This document shows, in pieces, positions 26,603-37,371 of a stretch of DNA of 64,000 nucleotides. The DNA is from Sediminicoccus sp. KRV36. Its GTDB lineage: Bacteria > Pseudomonadota > Alphaproteobacteria > Acetobacterales > Acetobacteraceae. Each line of letters begins with the position of its first letter. Positions within the stretch are counted from its first letter, which is position 1. The notes under the pieces were generated by a model. The model was not told the DNA's origin. It made no database searches and saw only the letters and a list, made by a program, of their open reading frames with translations. Both the position numbers and the translations under genes were made by a program. Location: assembly GCF_023243115.1 (NCBI RefSeq), contig NZ_CP085081.1, forward strand, positions 3,410,001 through 3,474,000, given 5' to 3'.

Positions 26603-28291
26603 ATGAACGCCATGGACCACAGCGCCACAGCCACGGCCTGGCTGGGCCACTTCGAAGCGGCGCTGGCGGCGGGCGATGCCAGCGCGCTGTTTCAGCCGGA
26701 CGGCCATTGGCGCGATGTGCTGGCCTTCACCTGGGAGTTGCGTACCATCAGCGGCGCCGCCGCCATTGCCGCCGCCCTGCGCGGCGCCCGCGCGCGCAAC
26801 TTCCGGCTCGACCCCGAGCGCTCCCCGCCGCGCCGCGTGCAGCGTGCGGGCGTGGATTGCCTGGAGGTGATCTTTGCCTTCGATGCGGAGCATGGCGAAG
26901 GCCATGGCGTGGCGCGTCTCGTGGAGGGCCGCGCCTGGACGCTGCTGACGGCGCTCGGCGAATTGGCAGGTGCGGCGCAGGTGGAGCTGCCCGATTATTC
27001 GCGCGAATTCGGCGGCGAAAACTGGCTGGACAAGCGCAACCGCGCCCGCGCCTATGCGGATCACGACCCCGCGGTGCTGGTGGTGGGCGGCGGCCAGGCT
27101 GGGCTTTCCATCGCGGCGCGCCTCGGCCAGATGGGGGTGGATACGCTGATCGTGGATCGCGCGGCGCGCATCGGCGACAACTGGCGCAAGCGCTACCACG
27201 CGCTGACGCTGCACAATGAGACGCAGGTCAACCACCTGCCATATCTGCCCTTCCCCAAGACCTGGCCGGTCTTCATCCCCAAGGACAAGCTGGCCAACTG
27301 GTTCGAATTCTACGTCGAGGCGATGGAGCTGAATTTCTGGACCGGAACGGAGCTCATCTCAGGCCAGCATGACGGCACGGCCTGGGAGGTGACGCTGAAG
27401 CGCGCCGACGGCAGCGGCCGCGTGATGCGACCGCGGCATCTGGTCTTTGCCACAGGCGTCAGCAGCATTCCCATCCGGCCCAGGCTTCCCGGCCTCGACG
27501 ATTTCGCCGGCACGGTGCTGCATTCGGGCGCCTATACCGAGGGGCATGCCTGGAAGGGCAAGCGCGCCATCGTGCTGGGCACCGGCAATTCCGGCCATGA
27601 CGTAGCGCAGGACCTGCACGCCAGCGGCGCCGAAGTGACGCTGATCCAGCGCAGCCCCACTCACATCGTGAGCCTGGTCGAGGCACAGCGCGTCTATTCC
27701 ATCTACACCGAGGGGCTGCCGGTGGAGGATTGCGACCTGCTGGCAACCTCCATGCCCTATCCCGCGCTGTGCGATTCCTACCGCAGGGCGACGACGCATT
27801 CGCGCCTGGTGGATCAGCCCCTGCTGGATTCCCTGGCCGCCGTCGGCTTCCGGCTGGACAATGACGAAGGCTCGATGGGGTTTCAGATGAAATACCTGGA
27901 GCGCGGCGGCGGCTATTACTTCAATGTCGGCTGCTCGGACCTCATCGCCGAGCGCCGCATCGGCCTGCTGCAATATGCCGATGTGGACCGCTTCGTGGCC
28001 GAGGGCGTGCGGTTGCGCGATGGCAGCCTGGCCCCGGCGGAACTGCTGGTGCTGGCCACCGGCTACAAGAACCAGCAGGAGACGGCGCGCGCCTATCTGG
28101 GCGATGCGGTGGCCGAGCGGATCGGCCCCGTCTGGGGCTTTGATGCGGGGGGCGAATTGCGGAACATGTGGCGGCCGACGGCGCAGAAGGGCCTGTGGTT
28201 CACCGCCGGGAGCCTCGCGCAATGCCGGATCTATTCGAAATTCCTGGCGATGCAGATCAAGGCGCGCGAGGCGGGGCTGGTGCCTCAGTAG
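26603..28291 (+). CDS. FAD-dependent monooxygenase with N-terminal NTF2-like domain
   Basis: A 562-residue protein. Residues about 10-130 look like a SnoaL/NTF2-like alpha+beta domain (WLGHFEAALAAGD, HWRDVLAFTWELRTI). From about 155 it is a flavin-containing monooxygenase: FAD motif VLVVGGGQAGLSIAARL, NADPH motif VLGTGNSGHDVAQ, and the FxGxxxHxxxY fingerprint as FAGTVLHSGAY. Such fusions oxidise ketones, amines or other small organics with NADPH and O2; the substrate is unknown. The start lies after AGGGGAG. The 3' end overlaps by seven bases a small gene on the other strand. Confidence 0.9.
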   Translation: MNAMDHSATATAWLGHFEAALAAGDASALFQPDGHWRDVLAFTWELRTISGAAAIAAALRGARARNFRLDPERSPPRRVQRAGVDCLEVIFAFDAEHGEGHGVARLVEGRAWTLLTALGELAGAAQVELPDYSREFGGENWLDKRNRARAYADHDPAVLVVGGGQAGLSIAARLGQMGVDTLIVDRAARIGDNWRKRYHALTLHNETQVNHLPYLPFPKTWPVFIPKDKLANWFEFYVEAMELNFWTGTELISGQHDGTAWEVTLKRADGSGRVMRPRHLVFATGVSSIPIRPRLPGLDDFAGTVLHSGAYTEGHAWKGKRAIVLGTGNSGHDVAQDLHASGAEVTLIQRSPTHIVSLVEAQRVYSIYTEGLPVEDCDLLATSMPYPALCDSYRRATTHSRLVDQPLLDSLAAVGFRLDNDEGSMGFQMKYLERGGGYYFNVGCSDLIAERRIGLLQYADVDRFVAEGVRLRDGSLAPAELLVLATGYKNQQETARAYLGDAVAERIGPVWGFDAGGELRNMWRPTAQKGLWFTAGSLAQCRIYSKFLAMQIKAREAGLVPQ

Positions 28292-28551
28292 TCCCGGCGC
28301 AAATTCAGCACGATCTCGTTGGTGCCCTCGACCAGGCTGTGGGTCACGCGCTCCACGACGTAGCTGCCATTATGCTGCGGATCGATCGTGCGGGAATTGG
28401 CGACGGACATGCTCTTGTGGTCCAGGATTTCCACATGTTCGCCCACGCGCGGGATCGTGAGGAATTGCAGCTGCCCCTCCGAGAACTTGCCGCCGCCTTC
28501 CATCCGCGTTGCGTAATTATGGCCTGAAAAGCGGTAGAGCACCTTGAACAC
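28285..28551 (-). CDS. small unknown protein (88 residues)
   Basis: An 88-residue soluble protein that I do not recognise. The GTG start (VFKVLYRF) is chosen because a perfect AGGAGG lies eight bases upstream. The frame continues further up, antisense to the flavin reductase gene, without a ribosome site. The protein alternates hydrophobic and polar residues (VLYRFSGHNY, LQFLTIPRVGEHVEILDH, YVVERVTHSLVEG, EIVLNLRRDY), suggesting an all-beta or beta-grasp fold. It overlaps the end of the monooxygenase gene by seven bases on the opposite strand. Confidence 0.6.
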   Translation of the reverse strand: MFKVLYRFSGHNYATRMEGGGKFSEGQLQFLTIPRVGEHVEILDHKSMSVANSRTIDPQHNGSYVVERVTHSLVEGTNEIVLNLRRDY

Positions 28552-28722
28552 GTGACATTCCTCCTGGTCGGATCCGGCCTCGCCCGGCCTGTCCTGCACA
28601 TGCCTAACGCGGATTCGCGCCACCGGTTGGCATGGCATCGAAATGGCGGCGATTGCCAGGAGTGGCAAGCGGCTTCCCAGGCCCGGGCCCGGCCGCCACA
28701 CTGACCGCTTTGGAGGGCTGCC

Positions 28723-29355
28723 ATGTTCTATGAACCCCGTCTCGGCCACGGCCTGCCGCATGACCCCTTCAAGGCCATCATAGCCCCCCGGCCCATCGGC
28801 TGGATCTCCACGCTGGATGCGCAGGGCCGCCCGAACCTGGCACCCTACAGCTTCTTCAACGCGATCCATTCGCGCCCGCCCATGCTGGCCTTCACCAGCG
28901 AGACGATGAAGCACAGCGCGGCCAATGCCATCGCCAGCGGCGAGTTCGTGTTCAACCTCTGCACCCGGCGCCTGTTCGACGCGATGAACATCTCCTCCGC
29001 GGCGCTGGCGGCCGGTGAGAGCGAGTTCGAGGCCGCGGGGCTGGAGACGGCGCCCTGCCGCATCGTCAAGGCGCCGCGCGTGGCCGCCGCACCCGCCGCG
29101 CTGGAATGCCGGGTGGCGCAGTCCTTCCGCCTGCAGGATGCGAACGGGGCGGCGCTGGAAGGCTGGATGATCATCGGCCAGGTCGTCGGCGTGCATATCG
29201 ACGAGGCGTATCTCCGGGATGGCCGCTTTGACACGGCGGCGGCCGAGCCTTTGGCCCGCTGCGGCTATCGGGACTACGCGGCGGTGACGGAGATGTTCGA
29301 GGCGTTGCGCCCCACCGATGGCGGGGCGTTCGCCGCGGGTCAGCCCGATCGGTGA
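28723..29355 (+). CDS. flavin reductase family protein
   Basis: A 210-residue FMN-binding split-barrel protein. Family landmarks are the N-terminal FKAIIAPRPIGWISTLD, the APYSFFNAIHSRPPMLAF segment, and EFVFNLCTRRLFDAMNISS. These proteins use NAD(P)H to reduce FMN for partner monooxygenases, or act as flavin-binding proteins of unknown role. It stands alone after a GGAGGG ribosome site, 171 bases from the divergent small gene. The FAD monooxygenase nearby has its own NADPH site and would not need it, so a functional link is not implied. Confidence 0.85.
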   Translation: MFYEPRLGHGLPHDPFKAIIAPRPIGWISTLDAQGRPNLAPYSFFNAIHSRPPMLAFTSETMKHSAANAIASGEFVFNLCTRRLFDAMNISSAALAAGESEFEAAGLETAPCRIVKAPRVAAAPAALECRVAQSFRLQDANGAALEGWMIIGQVVGVHIDEAYLRDGRFDTAAAEPLARCGYRDYAAVTEMFEALRPTDGGAFAAGQPDR

Positions 29356-29364
29356 CAGGCCGCG

Positions 29365-29438
29365 TGGCTGGGGGACCTGGATTCGAACCAAGACTGTCCG
29401 AGTCAGAGTCGGAAGTTCTACCGTTAAACTATCCCCCA
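29365..29438 (-). tRNA. tRNA-Gln (anticodon CTG)
   Basis: A 74-nt cloverleaf on the minus strand. The acceptor TGGGGGA pairs with TCCCCCA; the U1-A72 pair is typical of bacterial tRNA-Gln. The anticodon stem is TCCGA/TCGGA with loop CTCTGAC, giving anticodon CTG that reads CAG. The T-arm is CTTGG-TTCGAAT-CCAGG. Discriminator G and the 3' CCA are encoded in the DNA. It ends 10 bases from the flavin reductase stop on the other strand. Confidence 0.95.
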
Positions 29439-29569
29439 AGCGCGCCCGCTCGGCAGGCAGGGGTCCTAACACCGCATTTCTCGCTTGCCAAGCGCAGTTC
29501 CCGCTTGCGATGACAGCCCTGCTTCATGATCATGACAGCATCGCCCCCCGCAGGACCCGCCATCCCCCG

Positions 29570-30553
29570 ATGAGTGCCCTCCTCCCTCGCCCGGCTCCAC
29601 CGCCCGCGCTGTTTGCGGCGCTGGATCTTGGCACCAATAATTGCCGCCTGCTGATCGGCGCGCCGACGCGCCATGGCTTCCGCGTGGTGGACAGTTTTTC
29701 GCGAATCGTCCGGCTGGGTGAGGGCCTGGCCGGCAGCGGCGCGCTCTCCGATGCCGCGATGGAGCGGACCATCTCCGCCCTCTCGGCCTGCGCCGAGCGC
29801 CTGCACCGCCGCCCGGTCCGGCGTCTGGCCGCCGTCGCGACCGAGGCCTGCCGCCGTGCCGCCAATGGCCCGGCCTTCCTGGCCCGTGCCGCCCAGGAAA
29901 CCGGCCTGCGCCCGCGCATCATCTCCCCGCGCGAGGAAGCCGAGCTCGCGATGGAAAGCTGTGCCCCCCTGCTGGAGCCGGGGGACCGCCGCGCCATTTT
30001 GTTCGACATCGGCGGCGGTAGCACGGAAATCGCCTGGATTCGCACCGGCCCACGGCCCGAACTGATCGGCTATATCTCGATCCCCTTTGGCGTGGTGACC
30101 CTGGCCGAGCGCGAGGGGGGCGACTGCTTCTCCACCCATGGCTTCGCCGCCGTGGTGGAGGATATCCATGCCAGGCTGGCCCAGTTTGACCGGCTCCATT
30201 GCATTGGCCAGGAGATTCGCGCGGGCGGGGTGCGGCTGATCGGCACCTCGGGCACCGTCACCACCCTGGCCGGGGTGGTCATGGCCTTGCCGAAATATCG
30301 CCGGCAATTGGTGGATGGCACACGGCTCAACGCCCAGGCGGCCGACGCCGCGCTGGAGCAACTCTTTGCCATGGGCCGCAAGGGCCTCGCCGCGCACCCT
30401 TGCGTGGGGCCGGAGCGGGCGGATTTCGTGCTGCCAGGCTGCGCCGTCTATGCCGCCATCCGCCAGCTTTGGCCGGTGGGCGAACTCACCGTGGCCGATC
30501 GTGGCCTGCGTGAGGGGATGCTGATGCGCCTCATGCGCGGCGGCCGCGCCTAG
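29570..30553 (+). CDS. Ppx/GppA family phosphatase
   Basis: A 327-residue member of the exopolyphosphatase/guanosine pentaphosphate phosphatase family (ASKHA fold). Phosphate-binding loops are visible as ALDLGTNNCRLLIG at the N-terminus, DIGGGSTEIAW in the middle, and GTSGTVTTLAGV. The short length, without the C-terminal HD-like domain, fits the alphaproteobacterial type that precedes rlmE. It hydrolyses polyphosphate or pppGpp; which one cannot be decided. I chose the ATG giving MSALLP; an in-frame ATG 20 codons upstream has no ribosome site. Confidence 0.9.
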   Translation: MSALLPRPAPPPALFAALDLGTNNCRLLIGAPTRHGFRVVDSFSRIVRLGEGLAGSGALSDAAMERTISALSACAERLHRRPVRRLAAVATEACRRAANGPAFLARAAQETGLRPRIISPREEAELAMESCAPLLEPGDRRAILFDIGGGSTEIAWIRTGPRPELIGYISIPFGVVTLAEREGGDCFSTHGFAAVVEDIHARLAQFDRLHCIGQEIRAGGVRLIGTSGTVTTLAGVVMALPKYRRQLVDGTRLNAQAADAALEQLFAMGRKGLAAHPCVGPERADFVLPGCAVYAAIRQLWPVGELTVADRGLREGMLMRLMRGGRA

Positions 30554-30689
30554 CGGTCGAGGGCGCCTGGCATCTCCGCGGGCGGCGCTCCTCCCCTGGC
30601 GGAGGCTTCGGCCGCAACCCATGGCCCGGGTATGGGCCTTTGGCCCGGGCGGCGTTCCCGCGCGGGCCGATCTGCTCTAAACGCCCAGC

Positions 30690-31376
30690 ATGGCCAAACC
30701 GCCGATCAAGCAGGGCCCGGGTCCCCGCAGCACCCATGCCAATGTCAAAACCGCCCGCGGCCGCAGCAATGCGAGCCAGCGCTGGCTGCTGCGGCAATTG
30801 AACGACCCTTATGTGAAGATGGCCCAGGCGGCCGGCTATCGCTCCCGCGCGGCCTTCAAGCTGACCGAGCTGAATGATCGCTTCAAGCTGCTCAAACCCG
30901 GCCAGCGCGTGGTGGATCTGGGTGCGGCACCTGGCGGCTGGACGCAGGTGGTGCTGCGCCAACTGGGTGAGCGCGGGCAGGTCGTGGCGCTGGACCTGCT
31001 GCCCATGGACAACCTGGCCGGCGCCATCATCCTGCAAGGCGATTTTCAGGACGACGCGACCGAGGCCGCGGTGCTGGCGGCCCTGGGCGGCTTCGCCGAC
31101 CTCGTCCTCTCCGACATGGCGCCCAACACCACGGGCCATGGCCCGACGGACCATTTGCGCATCATGGACCTCGCGGCCCTCGCCCTCGATTTCGCGGTGA
31201 AGGTGCTGGCCCCGGGCGGCGCTTTCGTGGCCAAGGTGTTCCAGGGCGGCAGCGAAAAAGCCATGCTCGAGCGCCTCAGGCTCAGCTTCACCGAGGTGCG
31301 CCACGCCAAGCCGCCCGCCAGCCGCAAGGAAAGCAGCGAGCTTTACGTGGTCGCGACCGGGTTCAAGCGCGGCTGA
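30690..31376 (+). CDS. rlmE: 23S rRNA 2'-O-ribose methyltransferase RlmE
   Basis: A 228-residue RrmJ/FtsJ enzyme that methylates the 2'-OH of U2552 in the 23S A-loop. The catalytic tetrad is intact: Lys57 in SRAAFKL, Asp142 in SDMAPN, Lys182 in AKVFQGG, Glu217 in SSELYVVA. The SAM site is VVDLGAAPGGW. The basic N-terminal 30 residues are typical. Its last 18 codons are echoed by a decayed second copy about 0.94 kb downstream, after an unknown gene, so something was inserted or duplicated at this 3' end. Downstream comes guaB. Confidence 0.94.
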   Translation: MAKPPIKQGPGPRSTHANVKTARGRSNASQRWLLRQLNDPYVKMAQAAGYRSRAAFKLTELNDRFKLLKPGQRVVDLGAAPGGWTQVVLRQLGERGQVVALDLLPMDNLAGAIILQGDFQDDATEAAVLAALGGFADLVLSDMAPNTTGHGPTDHLRIMDLAALALDFAVKVLAPGGAFVAKVFQGGSEKAMLERLRLSFTEVRHAKPPASRKESSELYVVATGFKRG

Positions 31377-31467
31377 GGGCGAGTTGGAGCGGATGGTGGA
31401 CGTGGGTGGACCGAGAATGTGACTGTGTTGCGCTGGGAGCGGCGGTGCCACTTGGGGGAAATAGTTG

Positions 31468-32241
31468 ATGGATGGCGATCAGGAACCCGCGCAGGGGATC
31501 ACATCGAGCGCTGCAGTGCTGCACGCCGCCTTCAGCAAGCTGTCGGACCCAGGCTTGCCACAGGGGCCGCTGCACGAACGTTGGCGGGCGGCCATGGGCC
31601 TGCCCTCCGAGGTGCCGATCTACTGGTCTCTTGAGCAGACTGCACGGCTCGTGACGACCGTCGGCGCGCAGGCCGAACTACTTCCAGACCGCTTCAACCG
31701 GTCGAAGAGCCAGGCGAGGGAGGTCGTCGCGAACCTGAAAGCAGCGCTGGAGCCGCACATGCTCGGCCAGCCCTGGAGTAGTGCGGCACAGTACGTGACC
31801 AGTGACCGCCTGAATCTGCTGGGGATGGTGGCCGACCTGCTCGATGCGCAGTTCCCGGAGGGCTGCCCCGGCGAGGGCGTAACCCCCGATCTGATAGAGC
31901 GCATTGACGCGGTGACCGAGGCGCTGGACGGCGTACCGTATCCTGCCCACGCCCGGGCGGCGATTGAGGGGCGGGTCGCGGCCCTGCGGTGGGCTGTGGA
32001 GAATTGGCACCTCGTGGGCGCGGCCGGCGTAACCGACCTAATGGGGGCGATGGGCAGCGCGGTCTCCGTTGCCACGGCGGGGGCGCTGCCCAAGGGTGGG
32101 CCAGCCGCTGACCGCGTGCACCAAGCGGTGGTGTCGGCCTTGGACTGGATCGGGCGGTGCATGGTGGTGAGGGAGGCCGGGTCCGGCCTCGTCGCCCTCG
32201 CTCCCTACGTGCCGCAGCTCCTGGTGACCGGCCCGCAATAG
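31468..32241 (+). CDS. unknown protein inserted between rlmE and guaB
   Basis: A 257-residue soluble, mostly helical protein that I do not recognise. It has no signal peptide or membrane helix. Features are PIYWSLEQTARLVTTVG near residue 50, a Lys/Arg-rich helix (RFNRSKSQAREVV), an acidic middle (VTPDLIERIDAVTEALD), and a small-residue stretch LMGAMGSAVSVATAGALP. The ATG follows GGGGGA by eight bases (a TTG one codon up is also possible). Codons cta, ata and gta, nearly absent in neighbours, occur several times, suggesting foreign origin. It lies between the intact rlmE 3' end and a decayed copy of that end, and interrupts the usual rlmE-guaB adjacency. Confidence 0.65.
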   Translation: MDGDQEPAQGITSSAAVLHAAFSKLSDPGLPQGPLHERWRAAMGLPSEVPIYWSLEQTARLVTTVGAQAELLPDRFNRSKSQAREVVANLKAALEPHMLGQPWSSAAQYVTSDRLNLLGMVADLLDAQFPEGCPGEGVTPDLIERIDAVTEALDGVPYPAHARAAIEGRVAALRWAVENWHLVGAAGVTDLMGAMGSAVSVATAGALPKGGPAADRVHQAVVSALDWIGRCMVVREAGSGLVALAPYVPQLLVTGPQ

Positions 32242-32260
32242 CCCGCAGATTGAGAGAAAG

Positions 32261-32312
32261 CCTCAAGGACAGCAGCGAGCTTTCCATGGTGGCGATGCGG
32301 TACCGGCGGTAG
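32261..32312 (+). repeat. decayed second copy of the rlmE 3' end
   Basis: Aligning base by base with 31322 onwards, 33 of the first 41 positions agree, including the run agcagcgagcttt. Read in the same frame it gives LKDSSELSMVA..., echoing RKESSELYVVA at the RlmE C-terminus, and ends in its own TAG. It is too short to be a gene. It marks the right edge of the segment holding the unknown gene and looks like a displaced or duplicated rlmE tail. Confidence 0.7.
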
Positions 32313-32366
32313 CGCATGCCAGACCGTCATATTGCAATGCTGGACGCAAGGCGCGCGCCCGGTTAA

Positions 32367-34598
<2,232 letters not shown>

Positions 34599-34602
<4 letters not shown>

Positions 34603-35921
34603 CGCCCGAAGGACGGCTCTCCGCCGCGATTGACCTGCTGCATGCGGTCTTCGACCAGCCGCGCCGGCCCGCCGATGCGATCAGCGCGGATTTCTTCCGC
34701 GCACGGCGCTACATCGGCGGCAGTGACCGGCGCGCCGTGTCCGACCTGGCCTGGGGCGTGCTGCGGCAAAGGCTGCGGCTGGAATGGTGGATCGCCCAGA
34801 CCGGCGCGCGGCTGACACCGCGCCTGCTGGTGCTGGCTCACCTGCTGCTGGCAGAAAAGCGCAAGCTGGTGGAGGCCGCGCGGCTGTTCGATGGCGGGCG
34901 CTTCGCCGCCGGCCCGCTCGATGCCGGTGAGATGGGCGTGGGCGAGCAACTCGTCGGCAAGCCGCTGACCGGCAAGGAAATGCCCGACGGTCCCCGCATG
35001 AACCTGCCCGACTGGGCCATGCCGGGCCTGACCGCCCGTTTCGGCGACGCGCTGGACGCCGAGTCGCTGGCCATGGAAGCGACCGCGCCGCTCGATCTGC
35101 GCGTCAATCTGCTGAAATCCACGCGTGAAGCGGCCCAGGCCGCGCTGCGCGCCGAGGGCCTCATCTCGGAAACCACCCCCTTTTCGCCCTGGGGTCTGCG
35201 ACTGCCCGGGCGTACCCCCATCACCGGGACCGCCGCCTACAAGGCTGGCGTGATCGAGGTTCAGGATGAGGGCAGTCAGATCATCGCGGCCCTGGTCGGC
35301 GCGCGGGGCGGCATGCGCGTGGTGGATTACTGCGCGGGGGCGGCGGGGAAGACGCTCGCCATGGCCGCCACGATGAACAATCAGGGCCGCGTCACCGCCT
35401 GCGATGTCTCGGTACCGCGCCTGGAGGGGGCCACCAAGCGCCTGCGCCGGGCCGGCGTCCACAATGCCGAGACGCATCTGCTGGAGGCGGGAGATCGCTG
35501 GGTGAAGCGCCGTGCGGCGACCTTCGACCGCGTCCTGGTGGATGCGCCCTGCACCGGCACCGGCACCTGGCGCCGCAACCCTGATGCGCGCAGCCGCACA
35601 GGGGCCGAGGACCTGAGGGAATTGCTCGGGAAACAACATGAAATTCTCGCCACATCCGCGCATCTGGTGAAGCCTGGGGGTAGGCTCGTCTACGCGACGT
35701 GCTCGCTGTTGCCTGAGGAGGATGAAGTGCAGGTTGAGGCATTCCTGGCGAGCCACCCGGCCTTCCGCGCCATCCCCTTGAGCACGGCCTGGGCCGAGGC
35801 TGGCCTGCCCGGCACCCCCCCGACCACGGCCGAGCATCTGCTGCTCTCGCCCGGGGCGCATGGCACGGATGGCTTCTTCTGCGCCGTGCTGGAACGAACC
35901 GCCCTGGAAAAGGCGGGTTAG
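34599..35921 (+). CDS. RsmB-type RNA cytosine-C5 methyltransferase
   Basis: A 440-residue SAM-dependent RNA m5C methyltransferase of the RsmB/NOP2 family. An N-terminal NusB-like region precedes the catalytic domain with VVDYCAGAAGKTLAMA (SAM site), VDAPCTGTGTWRR (motif IV Cys) and YATCSLLPEEDE (motif VI nucleophile Cys). It probably methylates 16S rRNA C967 or an equivalent site. GTG start overlapping the dehalogenase stop. In many alphaproteobacteria an rsmB-like gene lies between guaB and guaA, as here. Confidence 0.9.
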
Positions 35922-35933
35922 GCACCGGCTGCG

Positions 35934-36497
35934 ATGGTTACCATCCGCCGCGCCCGCCCCTCCGACGCCGACGCCATGGCGCGCGTGCACCTGGCCACCT
36001 GGCGCAGCACCTATGCCGGCGTGCTCCCCGAAGCCTATCTGACCAGCCTTTCCGCCCACCAGGAGAGCCTCGGCTATGAGCGGGGCATCCTGGAACGCCG
36101 CGGCGGGCATGCGGGCTTCGTGGCCATCGCCGATGGCCAGGAAATGCCGGGCGGCGGCATCATCGGCTTCATCACCGGCGGCATGTCCCGGCGCCAGGCC
36201 ATCGCCGAGGGCGAGGTGGAAACACTCTATCTGCTGGATGATTTCCGCGACCGCGGGATCGGGCGGCGGCTGATGCGGGCCATGGCCTCGCACCTCGCAT
36301 CGCTCGGGGCCGAATCGGCCTTTGCCTGGGTGCTGCAGGACAATCCCGCGCGGTGGTTCTACGAGCGGCTGGGCGCCAAGCTGGCCGCGCGGGAGGACAT
36401 GGTCTTCGCCGGCCAGAAGACCACGCAGCTCGCCTATGCGTGGGAGCCGATCCACACGCTGCTGACCGCGACCGCCACCACCAAGCTGCCGCGCTGA
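35934..36497 (+). CDS. GNAT family N-acetyltransferase
   Basis: A 187-residue GNAT protein. It starts IRRARPSDADAMARVHLATW, typical of the fold, and motif A with the acetyl-CoA loop is LYLLDDFRDRGIGRRLM. The C-terminal beta-bulge region is SAFAWVLQDNPARWFYERLGAK. The acceptor substrate cannot be told. It sits 12 bases after the RsmB-like gene and four bases before the beta-lactamase gene. Confidence 0.88.
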   Translation: MVTIRRARPSDADAMARVHLATWRSTYAGVLPEAYLTSLSAHQESLGYERGILERRGGHAGFVAIADGQEMPGGGIIGFITGGMSRRQAIAEGEVETLYLLDDFRDRGIGRRLMRAMASHLASLGAESAFAWVLQDNPARWFYERLGAKLAAREDMVFAGQKTTQLAYAWEPIHTLLTATATTKLPR

Positions 36498-36501
36498 ACC
36501 G

Positions 36502-37341
36502 ATGCCAGGCCGGCGCCCCTGGCTCCTCGCGGGGCTGTCAGCAGTTTTGCCACGGCCTGCCCTGGCTGCCAGCCTCGCGCAGATCGAAGCGCGGGTAGGC
36601 GGCCGCCTGGGTGTGGTAGCGCAGGACGGGGCCACGCGCTTCGCGCATCGCGCGGCGGAACGCTTCCCCATGGCCAGCACCTTCAAGGCGCTGCTGGCGG
36701 CCGCCATCCTGGCCCGCGTGGATGCGGGCGAGGACCGCCTCGACCGGCGCCTGCCCGTCCCGCGCGAAGGGCTGATCCCCTGGTCGCCGGTGACGCAGCC
36801 CCGCGCCGGCGGCGAAATGAGCCTCGGCGAACTCTGCGCCGCCATCATGACGATCAGCGACAATACCGCCGCCAACCTCCTGCTCGGCGTGGTCGGCGGG
36901 CCGGCGGGACTGACGGCCTGGCTGCGGCGGGCAGGCGACGCAACAACCCGGCTCGACCGCACGGAACCCACGCTGAACGAGGCCACACCCGGCGATCCGC
37001 GCGATACCAGCACCCCGGAGGCGTTTGGCGCGACGCTCGGGCGGATTGCGCTGGGGGACGTGCTTTCCCAGCCATCACGCGCGCAGTTCCAGGCCTGGAT
37101 GATCGGCAACGGCACGGGCGGGGCGCGGCTGCGTGCCGGCCTTCCGCCTGGCTGGCGCGTGGGGGACCGGACCGGCGGCGCCGCGCATGGCACGAGCAAT
37201 GTGGTGGGCGTCCTCTGGCCGCCCGGCGATGCCCGGCCCTGGGTGGTTGCCGCCTTCCTCACTGAATGCGCGGCCGAGCCAGCCGCGCGCGATGCCGCCC
37301 TGGCCGATGTCGCGCGGCTGCTGGTGGCTCAGCACTCTTGA
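36502..37341 (+). CDS. bla: class A beta-lactamase (RTG variant)
   Basis: A 279-residue serine beta-lactamase with a signal peptide of the twin-arginine or Sec type (GRRPWLLAGLSAVLPRPALAA). Class A motifs: STFK with nucleophile Ser59 and Lys62, SDN (119-121), the omega-loop Glu155 in EPTLN, and RTG (223-225) where KTG is usual. The Arg variant is known from the CARB/PSE carbenicillinases. The omega loop and catalytic Glu argue for an active enzyme that hydrolyses penicillins or cephalosporins in the periplasm. It lies inside the guaB-guaA run, four bases after the GNAT gene, with no regulator nearby, so it is likely expressed constitutively. Confidence 0.9.
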   Translation: MPGRRPWLLAGLSAVLPRPALAASLAQIEARVGGRLGVVAQDGATRFAHRAAERFPMASTFKALLAAAILARVDAGEDRLDRRLPVPREGLIPWSPVTQPRAGGEMSLGELCAAIMTISDNTAANLLLGVVGGPAGLTAWLRRAGDATTRLDRTEPTLNEATPGDPRDTSTPEAFGATLGRIALGDVLSQPSRAQFQAWMIGNGTGGARLRAGLPPGWRVGDRTGGAAHGTSNVVGVLWPPGDARPWVVAAFLTECAAEPAARDAALADVARLLVAQHS

Positions 37342-37371
37342 CGTGGCGCGCGCGCCATGGTGCGCAACGCC

